From Nitrospira sp. (GTDB taxonomy: Bacteria; Nitrospirota; Nitrospiria; Nitrospirales; Nitrospiraceae), in assembly GCA_016715825.1 (NCBI GenBank), contig JADJXO010000013.1:124001-188000 (forward strand): 64,000 nucleotides of DNA, read 5' to 3'. This document shows positions 38,501 through 45,632 of this stretch, in pieces. Each line of letters opens with the position of its first letter. The first letter of the stretch is position 1. A program made the position numbers and the translations under genes. The notes beneath the pieces were generated by a model that saw only the letters and a list, made by a program, of their open reading frames with translations, made no database searches and was not told the DNA's origin.

Positions 38501-39053
38501 AGGGGCAGTCGACAATGGCCACATCCAGATTCTTCCTGAACCGGATCTCTGGGATTCTGATCGGATAAATATTGCGCGGTAACGGCGTCCATCCCCGGGT
38601 TGGGATAACGTCGGGCGCAATGTCCGCCAAAACCGTGAGATCAACGACGGCAACCGTCTCAGACAAGTATTTCATCATTTGCATGCGTGGGAAGGCCAAC
38701 GTTTCACAAAGGAAAGCCGTTTGTGTTCCCACGGGCAACGTTCCCAGCTTGATGCCGGATAGGCCATGCAGATGGTGCAGCTCCGACAGGTTTTCGTACA
38801 ACACAGCGCCGACAATCCGCATCTTGAGACCAGGGGCATGCTGCAAAAGATACTCGACAAACCTCTTCGAACCAACCAGAGTAAGGCCGGGCAACGTCAT
38901 AAGGTGCATCCCAAGCGCACGCAGACACGCCACATCGTCTGGCCCGTTGTCGAAGGCGAAGCATTGGTGAGGGCTGAATGTGACACGTGCCCCCTCCACC
39001 TTGGCAGATGCAGAACCTTTCTTAAGAGTCAGAACGACGGCTGTATCAGTCAT
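35571..39053 (-). CDS. B12-binding-domain radical SAM protein with C-terminal repeats
   Basis: This protein of about 1160 residues (numbering from the GTG at 39056; ATG 39053 after GAGGTGA is the likelier start) has a novel N-terminal part (1-175), a cobalamin-binding-like domain (about 176-400: VLGLSIQGCN, MIVVGGFSCYNADVG, CDYMCIGEADLTAGPLLEAL), then a radical SAM domain with GCRWSRCTFC (427-435). The cluster cysteines are spaced CX4CX2C, one residue more than the usual CX3CX2C. Three full copies of the shared repeat (772-830, 1007-1066, 1088-1150) and a half copy near 870 follow. Such enzymes carry out methylations or rearrangements on glycans, lipids or peptides; the substrate is unknown. 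The next gene, an SDR, is coupled to it. Confidence 0.83.
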   Translation of the reverse strand: MTDTAVVLTLKKGSASAKVEGARVTFSPHQCFAFDNGPDDVACLRALGMHLMTLPGLTLVGSKRFVEYLLQHAPGLKMRIVGAVLYENLSELHHLHGLSGIKLGTLPVGTQTAFLCETLAFPRMQMMKYLSETVAVVDLTVLADIAPDVIPTRGWTPLPRNIYPIRIPEIRFRKNLDVAIVDCPSRNLSLMPNGLGYLNNALKKTAVDFEIVDLDIIAYHRFHVHRLFDMGGRITLPGELVLPEDPWQAEHYDLWTATGGGASGSTGRNEVLEFFRPVIDETITALVAARPKVLGLSIQGCNEAAAREVALGVKAQLPDIMIVVGGFSCYNADVGRRAFLECDYMCIGEADLTAGPLLEALARGERPFNQPGVLSRFDTSDYTYIPAPMIHNLDQIEFPKYEWCDLDVYRNFNDYQLTPIIASRGCRWSRCTFCAERFYWRIRTKENFVDELEWLVGQGCHLFMFNESDLGGMPERVMEICDEIIRRGLHRKVKLTGQLRVNRKQNRAFFEKLREANFVALRFGIDAFSERTLRLQMKGYTVDMITQNLKDCWEVGIFTEVNWVIGVPGETDQDVEEGIELILKNRKYIGRLANINPLILVNGSVYWIDPASHNIVLKEPQEIMYEKYPRALPADQWHSTDPYIDAQVRKERFERIVLALYDAGFNVGAWAHRVIEDVKFNRDKARTGSANGDAISAGEFEVAGGKDAGNIPSPREEERALEVATQRSPLAEEPSVRPVKALPMYPAQDTQTLDADKPLAEPPLFRIAGESPRLVRKMDTHVILFYSGWYYGVPAALSSVDVTSPESDAIAGILRYPTEEELVAVIEESGRWANSRGHYDDQKKQRASGSYMRVDSVGDMSESATIPSKPRILRFGKMYIAVDPEALHNPFGRRSLIERRPKCTGESKRNVSVWRQIAELLPASFEEELRRLIRQERFNSGNGGYLSDLQLARLLPHAVAVAYVKEPLKRIIRLVTGRGVGHELRVGVPVKGEDYSILSVVTKNAQPELLWTIGNYNLVKFDGMFYGVPHGAYVEWDSGLLASVPGMLVGENIAEVDGMIRKIRGGAGEISVAATGGRSRASGFTKSPVLLRAMPEEGYDVISYEGWIYGMPHALGSIDLTEIDVIEMPGVIRDVSRDAVENEILALGQNNSRSCSAVEV
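35607..36743 (-). repeat. shared C-terminal repeat domain, copies 3-5 plus a half copy
   Basis: These codons encode residues 772-1150 of the radical-SAM protein. The three full cores are THVILFYSGWYYGVPAALS, NYNLVKFDGMFYGVPHGAY and GYDVISYEGWIYGMPHALG, each followed by an acidic segment and a helix-like stretch such as GVIRDVSRDAVENEI. A shorter element, KPRILRFGKMYIAVDPEAL, near residue 870 looks like a decayed copy. Confidence 0.75.
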
Positions 39054-39323
39054 CACTCACCTCATATGCAGTTAAAGAATCCATCCCTCAACCGTTGGTC
39101 GGCCGCTTAAAAAATTCCTTCCGTTGACCAGGATATTAGGGCAACCGAATAGATATTCCAAAATACACAGGCAGATGTGCGATATCAATTACCGATCTAC
39201 CGGTGCACCTTCACGTAACAATACCAGCATTGGACTCCAACAACGCACTGTTCCACCACACGGCCTTCTTCTAGTGGCCAGTTCCAGCGTTCTATTGCAA
39301 GCCGGTAAATCGCCCAAGCCCGA
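39054..39323. other. spacer of about 270 bp upstream of the radical-SAM gene
   Basis: On the minus strand the gap holds a T6 run (complement of 39110-39115) but no stem of note before it, and the ribosome binding site GAGGTGA of the radical-SAM gene. It is the largest gap in the 32-44 kb block, so an internal promoter here is possible; I could not pick one with confidence. Confidence 0.35.
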
Positions 39324-39788
39324 TCATCGTTTCAGAGGCTGCGCTGCATATCTTGGTAGGGACCGCACTTCATCTATGGTGGCGATCAACCGTGCCGCAT
39401 CCCAGCTGCTGCTCGCGTCGCACACGGCAGCGAGCTCACTCGGTATTAACTCTTTGTTGATCGCAGGCATCGCGATAATCGGCTTGGCATGTTTCTTCGC
39501 CATTTCGACTTCCATGTCGACCCAAAGACGGGCACTTCTAATCTCATACACTCCAGCTAGTAGAATAACGACATGGACGGGAAGGATCTGGCTTTCCAGC
39601 GAACTACGAATGAATCGGCCGCCGGCCTCCGTATTCGGACTGATGGCGGGATCATGCCAGGGCAGACTAAAGTTACGCCACAAAAGTCCCGGTATCTTGT
39701 CCATGAGTTCTGTAAATTTTGTCCAATCTTCATGAAACCGCCAGGCATGGGTAACGAAGAGATCGTAAGTTTTGGTATTCCCAGTCAT
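39324..39788 (-). CDS. TIR-like (DUF1863/ThsB-type) domain protein
   Basis: The 154-residue protein is a single TIR-like domain: KTYDLFVTHAWRFHEDW at the start, GLLWRNFSLPWHDPA, then a middle ILPVHVVILLAGVYEIRSARLWVDMEVEMAKKHAKPIIAMPAINKELIPSE. This pattern fits the DUF1863 TIR-like family, some members of which (ThsB) make cyclic nucleotide signals in Thoeris defence. No ThsA-like effector is in the window. It sits on the same strand, 27 bp after a glycosyltransferase gene and inside the block of repeat-domain genes, with a GAGCGG site before ATG 39788. Its job here is unknown. Confidence 0.72.
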   Translation of the reverse strand: MTGNTKTYDLFVTHAWRFHEDWTKFTELMDKIPGLLWRNFSLPWHDPAISPNTEAGGRFIRSSLESQILPVHVVILLAGVYEIRSARLWVDMEVEMAKKHAKPIIAMPAINKELIPSELAAVCDASSSWDAARLIATIDEVRSLPRYAAQPLKR

Positions 39789-39815
39789 GATCCGCTCAAA
39801 AATAGTGACGCGTGT

Positions 39816-41093
39816 CTATCCACGAGATACAACGTGAACTTTTTCCAAAATCTCCTCGTAGCTTTGAGAAACAAGCAGGTCGGGGTGGACCCTTCCCTCA
39901 TCCGTCGACAGGTCGAGATGGCCGATGCGCGTCGGCACCGCATAATATTCATCCTTAAATTTAACCAGGTTGTATTTCTTTACGGAGCACAAGAGAGTTG
40001 GGGCATCGGCCGCCACTTCGGGATTGATTCGATGCGGCGTGACATAATCTTGGACCATGGCTCGAAGTCGTCCTGTAATGCGTTGCCCAAGAAGGGCGAC
40101 AATGCCTTTGCGGATGGGTTTCCATAGATGGTCTTCACAATACCGCCCCATAATTTCTCTCGCCAGCGACATCCATAGCGACCCTACCACCCATGGGGAA
40201 TAACCACCATGTCCAGTCAAGCGTGCATACCGCATTTCCAGCTCAGACCCAATGCGCCGATCCTGCATCCGCAACGCCCAGATTGTTGGATTTTCACGCA
40301 GAGGTTGAAATCGACCCGTCGAAAATGCCTCAACCGCCGTCAGCGCATGGCCATCGACATGTGGATAGGCCTTTTCCAGTAGCTGTTTTAGCGATGCCTT
40401 CTGACCATTCGTACCGATGGGATCCGGGTGCGCGAAATGCCAGAGCGCCACTGATGGGTCGTGCCAGAGCTCAGGCCATCCGGCATTGACGAGGCGCCAG
40501 CCCAAATCATAGGGCCCGCACAGATACCCCTTATAACTGGGATGCTCATCAAAGCCTCCAAATCGAATCGCATCGGCTCGGCGCACGGTCATACACGCGC
40601 CTTCGTTCACAATGAGCGGCCACCATTTCCACCGTGTCTGGTCCTTGAGCGTCTCGGTGTCGGCCAGGTCCTCGGGATAGAGCAGGGACGTGCGCCATTC
40701 ATAGTGCATGAGCACCAGCGGCACAGCCGATCTCTCGCCCTCCATCTGAAATGATCGAAAGACCGACCGAACAAAATCAGGCGGAAACACCGCGTCGCTA
40801 TCGCAGATACAGATCAATTCACCGCGTGCATGCAACAGTCCCGCGTTATAGCCCCTGTGCTTGTGATAGATACCTTGCTGATTGCACGTAATAACGACGT
40901 CCGCCTTCTTGAGAACTTCGTCGACGACACGGTCGTAGACTTCCACCCAGATGAGCTCATACTGACCCTTCGGCACATCCTGTTGCAGCAACCAGTCCAG
41001 AGTGGTGAATCGTTCGCGACAGCTCCAGTCTAACAGAATAATGGACAAGCGCGGGGAAGTTGGTGCTGCATTCTTATGAAGGACGGCCGTCAT
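39816..41093 (-). CDS. glycosyltransferase family 2 with C-terminal shared repeat
   Basis: The 425-residue protein has a GT-A domain starting PRLSIILLDWSCRERFTTLDWLLQQ, with the metal-binding ICDSDAVFPPDF near residues 96-107 and WKWWPLIVNEGACMTVRRADAIRFGGFDE in the acceptor half. The C-terminus (364-425) is one copy of the shared repeat, core KYNLVKFKDEYYAVPTRIG. Its start overlaps the end of the preceding sulfotransferase gene by 4 bp. Donor sugar is unknown. Confidence 0.85.
   Translation of the reverse strand: MTAVLHKNAAPTSPRLSIILLDWSCRERFTTLDWLLQQDVPKGQYELIWVEVYDRVVDEVLKKADVVITCNQQGIYHKHRGYNAGLLHARGELICICDSDAVFPPDFVRSVFRSFQMEGERSAVPLVLMHYEWRTSLLYPEDLADTETLKDQTRWKWWPLIVNEGACMTVRRADAIRFGGFDEHPSYKGYLCGPYDLGWRLVNAGWPELWHDPSVALWHFAHPDPIGTNGQKASLKQLLEKAYPHVDGHALTAVEAFSTGRFQPLRENPTIWALRMQDRRIGSELEMRYARLTGHGGYSPWVVGSLWMSLAREIMGRYCEDHLWKPIRKGIVALLGQRITGRLRAMVQDYVTPHRINPEVAADAPTLLCSVKKYNLVKFKDEYYAVPTRIGHLDLSTDEGRVHPDLLVSQSYEEILEKVHVVSRG
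39819..40004 (-). repeat. shared C-terminal repeat domain, copy 6
   Basis: Residues 364-425 of the GT2 protein form one full unit: KYNLVKFKDEYYAVPTRIG, then HLDLS, an acidic turn and LLVSQSYEEILEKV. The unit forms the very C-terminus of the protein, as in the second sulfotransferase. Confidence 0.78.
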
Positions 41094-42724
41094 GACCTAT
41101 TTTTTTGCTGATTGACCAAACCAGCAAATCCCATTTTCTCAAGTACACCGCCAAATGCTCGACCCGGGTTATTCGTATGTTTTTTCAAATCCTTGCCACG
41201 CTTACCCAGTCGTCCCATTGCCAGACGAAGGATCTCCATCTTAACATCGCTGATGCTGACGCCTGACACACAACTTCCCCTTCTCTTCAAGTCTTCGATT
41301 GCTGGCTCGATAAGAGTCCTGATATCTATCGAGCCTAATGCTTGATCGAAACCATAAAAACTACCGTTGTGACGAACGACGTTGAATCCGCAATAACCTT
41401 CGACGACCAATTCTGTTCCAGGAACTTCCGGGCGTGCCTCCGCAAGAGTAGCCGCTGCGTCGCTATGGATCACAGCATCAACGGCGTCGCGCAAGCTCAT
41501 GAACCCCTCTTGCCCAGACGAGAAGAGCTTGGCCTCCTCCGCAGACATGACGTTCACACCTTGTCGGACTGGAAAATACTTCCCCGCAATCTCAGCAATG
41601 TTCCAGCCCAGCAGGCCTTCACGGACTAATCGCGGAGTGTAGAGAACATTTGGAGACAGCTCTTTTACGACCAAAGGGCGTCGCCGAAGTTCCTTGGCCT
41701 TCGAAGAAATCCTCGAACCGTAGGCATATCCGAGACTTTGCATAAAATCCTGCGGCAGGGAGTTGAGCAGTGTGAGATGGCGCTCTTCTAAGCACTCCAT
41801 GTGACGACCAATCCGCCCTTTGGAGAATGTGGCGCTAGCCGGATCGTAAAGCCGCGAACCATATTCCTGTGGGCTTCCGCCAATGTGGAGTTTCAGCTGC
41901 ATGGCCCATATCGTGTCTAGCTGCTCGGTATCACTTCCGCCCCCACGTTCGCCCACTAAGTCCTCGTAACTCACTGGAATCACGTTGCTGAAATTCAACC
42001 AGCCGGCATATCTGTTGATTCGGTCGCGGATGGTGCCCATCACAGTGCTATCCGCAATCAGCCGATCAAGTTGCTGGGAACTGTCCGCACAGCAATTTAG
42101 ATACCCGGAGAACGCATGCTCAGGCTTAACAAACCAATCCCGCTCCGAAACAACAATATCGAGCGGATTACGGTATACAAAAATCGCCGGTGATCGAAAC
42201 AACAATTGACGCCCCATCGGATCGAACCAATCATCACGCATAAACTCTCGGCACGGAGCGTGATAGTGATACCCGACAGGAGTAGACCAGGTACCTGGCT
42301 GTGGTGCACGTTCCGGCGACCGGCTCACCCCCATTAAATCAAGCAGCCGGATTACCATGTGGGTTCCAGCTTTGGGGATGGAAAGGAGGAATACCGTGCG
42401 TTTACTGCAATGATGGTCAGTAATCGGAGCGATGGCGGCGATATTTCCGTCGATGCAGGCATGGAGCACGCGTGAAACATCCCCGCCGTTTCCACCGGTC
42501 ACAAGAACTAGATCTGCATCAGCAATATCTAGCCGCTGAAATGTCGCCAACTGCCCTTCACTCCATGAGATTCCACTTTCATGAAAGATATCGGCCAATT
42601 CGTGGCCACAGGGCTTCGGCCCAATCACCATGGCTTTGCGAGCACCCAGCTCGAAAGCACGTTCAAGCGGCTTTCTCATTGCCCCACCGGTACCCGGTTC
42701 AAAAAAGTCCAAATGCCGGTTCAC
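41090..42724 (-). CDS. sulfotransferase with C-terminal shared repeats
   Basis: The 544-residue protein has the PAPS-binding 5'-phosphosulfate loop FLLSIPKAGTHMVIRLL (about 112-128) and the 3'-phosphate segment VYRNPLDIVVSERD (about 182-195), the hallmarks of sulfotransferases. An N-terminal part (about 1-105) looks like a small Rossmann-type domain (AMVIGPKPCGHELADIFHESG). Two shared repeats (about 363-425 and 436-505) follow the catalytic part, the second with the core GFNVVRHNGSFYGFDQALG. It is coupled by 4-bp overlaps to the genes on both sides. A polysaccharide sulfation role is likely, given the APS kinase 4 kb away. Confidence 0.8.
   Translation of the reverse strand: MNRHLDFFEPGTGGAMRKPLERAFELGARKAMVIGPKPCGHELADIFHESGISWSEGQLATFQRLDIADADLVLVTGGNGGDVSRVLHACIDGNIAAIAPITDHHCSKRTVFLLSIPKAGTHMVIRLLDLMGVSRSPERAPQPGTWSTPVGYHYHAPCREFMRDDWFDPMGRQLLFRSPAIFVYRNPLDIVVSERDWFVKPEHAFSGYLNCCADSSQQLDRLIADSTVMGTIRDRINRYAGWLNFSNVIPVSYEDLVGERGGGSDTEQLDTIWAMQLKLHIGGSPQEYGSRLYDPASATFSKGRIGRHMECLEERHLTLLNSLPQDFMQSLGYAYGSRISSKAKELRRRPLVVKELSPNVLYTPRLVREGLLGWNIAEIAGKYFPVRQGVNVMSAEEAKLFSSGQEGFMSLRDAVDAVIHSDAAATLAEARPEVPGTELVVEGYCGFNVVRHNGSFYGFDQALGSIDIRTLIEPAIEDLKRRGSCVSGVSISDVKMEILRLAMGRLGKRGKDLKKHTNNPGRAFGGVLEKMGFAGLVNQQKNRS
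41210..41656 (-). repeat. shared C-terminal repeat domain, copies 7-8
   Basis: Residues 357-505 of the first sulfotransferase carry a divergent copy (GWNIAEIAGKYFPVRQGVN) and a good copy (GFNVVRHNGSFYGFDQALG followed by SIDIRT). A further basic tail of about 40 residues follows. Confidence 0.72.
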
Positions 42725-44274
42725 GCCTTGGTCGTCCTTACGATCGCTTGAAGAGCTTCATCATATGTTCGTGAAACCAGAATCTTCGGCGGGAGTGTGG
42801 ACCTATCAAGCTTGCCCAAATCCATGGGACCCAGCGATTGGGGGACAGAATAATGGTGCCCTCCCAAATAGACAATGTTGTATCCAGCAGTACTCCCCAC
42901 GAGCCGAGGAGGAGCGGATGTCGCGTTAGACTCCGTCACTGCAGAGAACAAAGCTTCAGAACGATCCCCAAGCCATTCGGAAAATACCCTACTGTAACGC
43001 GCTCGGAAATTCATGAGCGGCCCATCGTTACCTGCTGCCACAGTTTTAGCAACCTCCTGCAACTCCTGAAGGTACCTAAAAACAACCTCAGAGACGGGCG
43101 CCATACGGGCCATAAATCCTGACTCTAATCTTTCATCCCTCATGGTCGACTTCTCAATCTCGACTGCACCTTGACGAGGATAGTGCTTGAATTTGAAACG
43201 GGGAGACGGAGTAAAGTTCGTCTTATTAAATGCGAACGTTATCAAGTCGTCGTCCAGATTCTCTGCGTACGGCTGCCCTCGCCTAATGTGCTCCTCGATC
43301 AGCAGTTGGTCTGGGGTATAGTCACTCTCCCTAAAATAAGCAATCGGATCATAACCAAATCGTTGCAAGTATTCCCCGAAACCAGCGTCCTCAAATAATT
43401 TGAGGTGGGTATTGGTAATATTGAACTGCCAATCGTACAACAAACCACGACGAAAACTATGCCTGTGATAGCGAGTCAGATTGCGATGATCCAACTCGCT
43501 CCAGACCCGGGCGGCGTATTCCGCACTGGCTGGTTCACCGGTCGCCAGTGCAATGCGTTGAATTTCCTCGGTCGGGTTTTGAATTAAATCTTCCCAGCGC
43601 ATCACATGATCAAATCGGTCGGAAACTGGAACGAATTCGTCCAGGTATTTCTTGAGAAAGACAATCAGTCCGGAAATAAACTCCGGGTTGGTGAGTTTAT
43701 TCAGCGCAAGCTCGCGTCGAATCAGGTGCTCGTCCAGCTTCAGCTCGCGCTGAATGTATTCGCTCGCCAGAGCATTGATGGAGAAAACGGAGGAATGGAT
43801 AATATCGATCGGATTACGGATCGAGGCAAACTTCCTGAATTCTGAATAGTCGGACATTGCCGGCCAGCGCGCCGGGTGGCTGTGCGAATGAATAATCTCG
43901 TCGAAAGCCAGCACCCATCGCGGCAAATACAGCAGGAACGTGAAATCCCCTACCCCTTTGATGCCGAGGTACTTGCGAACACAGACGGTAGCTTCATCTT
44001 CAGTAGAAATCCATTTCGGGCCTCCCACGAGAATCGAGAATTCCTTATTGAAGAATAGCCTATCCTCGCCGACCTGTGTGCAAAACCAGTCTCGTACCGC
44101 AGCATCTAGATATTCTCCCGCAATGGCGATATAAGGATCGGCTATTTCCTGGGCGCGCGGCTTGACGTTGCCACGGTCACGATAGAGAAGCGACAACACT
44201 GAGAGCAGGAGAGTGAATCCTCCTCGTGGAGGTCCTACGACAAGAAATCGAGGATTGGTTGATAGATTACTCAT
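42721..44274 (-). CDS. second sulfotransferase with C-terminal shared repeat
   Basis: The 517-residue protein has RFLVVGPPRGGFTLLLSVLSLLY (about 9-31), a PAPS-loop-like start, and FASIRNPIDIIHSSVFS (about 149-165), the 3'-phosphate-binding segment. WEDLIQNPTEEIQRIALATGEP is a later sulfotransferase-like stretch. Residues 454-517 form one shared repeat, core GYNIVYLGGHHYSVPQSLG. It overlaps the wzt gene by 8 bp and the first sulfotransferase gene by 4 bp. The loop differs from the classical PKSGTT pattern, so the sulfotransferase call is a little less certain than for its neighbour. Confidence 0.75.
   Translation of the reverse strand: MSNLSTNPRFLVVGPPRGGFTLLLSVLSLLYRDRGNVKPRAQEIADPYIAIAGEYLDAAVRDWFCTQVGEDRLFFNKEFSILVGGPKWISTEDEATVCVRKYLGIKGVGDFTFLLYLPRWVLAFDEIIHSHSHPARWPAMSDYSEFRKFASIRNPIDIIHSSVFSINALASEYIQRELKLDEHLIRRELALNKLTNPEFISGLIVFLKKYLDEFVPVSDRFDHVMRWEDLIQNPTEEIQRIALATGEPASAEYAARVWSELDHRNLTRYHRHSFRRGLLYDWQFNITNTHLKLFEDAGFGEYLQRFGYDPIAYFRESDYTPDQLLIEEHIRRGQPYAENLDDDLITFAFNKTNFTPSPRFKFKHYPRQGAVEIEKSTMRDERLESGFMARMAPVSEVVFRYLQELQEVAKTVAAGNDGPLMNFRARYSRVFSEWLGDRSEALFSAVTESNATSAPPRLVGSTAGYNIVYLGGHHYSVPQSLGPMDLGKLDRSTLPPKILVSRTYDEALQAIVRTTKA
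42724..42915 (-). repeat. shared C-terminal repeat domain, copy 9
   Basis: Residues 454-517 of the second sulfotransferase: GYNIVYLGGHHYSVPQSLG, then PMDLG, a short loop and ILVSRTYDEALQAI. This copy, copy 6 and copy 5 are the closest to the consensus. Confidence 0.78.
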
Positions 44275-45622
44275 GATGGTTCGGATTGAAAATCACCTCA
44301 CATTTGAACGGAAGATCAAAAAACCCCGTTGTCTTGCCCCGAGGCGCTACCGAAAGATGGGCTGCTGCTCTCCTATTATCCAAGAAAGTCCATGTCCCGT
44401 TGATTATCTCTCCAATGCCAAAGTTTATGAAATAATCGCCTCCGCAAAGAGCAGGCCGCATGGAGACTGCATATACCCACGTTTCGCCACCCCCTGTTTC
44501 AGGCAGAGCAACCTCACGCATTGCGGTGTTTGATCCGGTTATAACAATTCCCTCCGGGCTAACGATAGCCCAGCCAAGTTCAGGCCGTGCAATTTTTCTT
44601 GTGAATCGAACCTTCAGATAGATCGTTATCTCTTCATCGCCTGATAGAAGGTCGAAATCCGAGAGGCCATCAGTGGTAATAAGGAAATCCACGATCTCGG
44701 CTTCGCGATTACCCATACGCCGTTCGTGTGAATTGTAATATTGAAACTTACTACAGAGAGGGTCTTGGCCCCCATTCAAGAATTCTTGGAGCGCAATGTC
44801 ATTAGTTGAATTGCGAGCATGGATATGTGCCGTCTGCTTCTGTTCCGACGCTAACACCTTCGTCTCGATTTTTCCGGTTTGGCCTGATCCGTAGAGGAGG
44901 TCTTGATAGACAGCTATAACGGCGTCCACGGAATCATGAACAACAATCCTACCGCTGTCGAGTAACAGCGCCGTGTTGCAGTTGCGTTGGATAGCTTCGG
45001 TGCTGTGGCTCACAAAGAGGATACAGACGCCCCTGTCGCGCAGGGTGCGGATCCGGTTGTAGCACTTTTCCTGGAACTTTGCATCCCCTACGCCAAGTAT
45101 TTCATCAACAATCAGCACATCAGGATTGACGTGAATCGCGCTGGCGAAGGCGACACGAGCAAACATCCCGGAAGAATAGACTTTCATCGGTTGATCAAAA
45201 AATTCCCCGATATCGGCGAAGGCTTCTATTTCCGGTAGCCTACCAAGCATGTCACTGCGGGACAACCCCAAGATCGCTCCACTCAGCAGCACATTGTCTC
45301 GGCCAGTGAATTCAGGATTGAATCCTGCACCTAGTTCAAGCAGTGCAGAAATGCGCCCATTGACGCGAACTTCTCCGACAGTGGGCTGCATGACGGAACA
45401 AATGATTTGGAGAAGCGTTGACTTTCCCGAACCATTTCGCCCCATGATGCCCACAGCTTCGCCCCTATAGACATCGAATGATACGTCTCGCAATGCCCAA
45501 AACTCATGATGATACTGCTTACGAAATGGGTGTAACGCCTCCCACAGGCGCTCTTTCGGAGAGGCGAAGAGCCTGAATTTCTTGGCAACGTTTTGAACGG
45601 CAATAACGGGAGGAAGCCGCAT
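44267..45622 (-). CDS. wzt: ABC polysaccharide exporter ATPase with Wzt-type C-terminal domain
   Basis: The 451-residue protein has an ABC domain with Walker A GIMGRNGSGKSTLL, signature YSSGMFARVAFASAI and Walker B VLIVDEILGVGDAKF, and a C-terminal beta-rich domain (about 255-451) like Wzt_C, which in O8/O9a-type systems binds the capped chain end before export. It pairs with the permease gene 10 bp upstream. The downstream sulfotransferase gene overlaps it, which hints that a sulfate or another cap made by the neighbours is what the domain recognises; that is inference. Confidence 0.93.
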   Translation of the reverse strand: MRLPPVIAVQNVAKKFRLFASPKERLWEALHPFRKQYHHEFWALRDVSFDVYRGEAVGIMGRNGSGKSTLLQIICSVMQPTVGEVRVNGRISALLELGAGFNPEFTGRDNVLLSGAILGLSRSDMLGRLPEIEAFADIGEFFDQPMKVYSSGMFARVAFASAIHVNPDVLIVDEILGVGDAKFQEKCYNRIRTLRDRGVCILFVSHSTEAIQRNCNTALLLDSGRIVVHDSVDAVIAVYQDLLYGSGQTGKIETKVLASEQKQTAHIHARNSTNDIALQEFLNGGQDPLCSKFQYYNSHERRMGNREAEIVDFLITTDGLSDFDLLSGDEEITIYLKVRFTRKIARPELGWAIVSPEGIVITGSNTAMREVALPETGGGETWVYAVSMRPALCGGDYFINFGIGEIINGTWTFLDNRRAAAHLSVAPRGKTTGFFDLPFKCEVIFNPNHHE

Positions 45623-45632
45623 GGGGGAATAG

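Noticed and set aside
39110..39115. intrinsic terminator downstream of the TIR-like gene at the T6 run
   Set aside because: The only stem before the T-run is four base pairs (GTTG/CAAC) with a long loop, too weak to support a terminator.
39324..39788. a complete Thoeris defence system
   Set aside because: Only a ThsB-like TIR protein is present; no SIR2-SLOG ThsA-type effector is encoded in the window.
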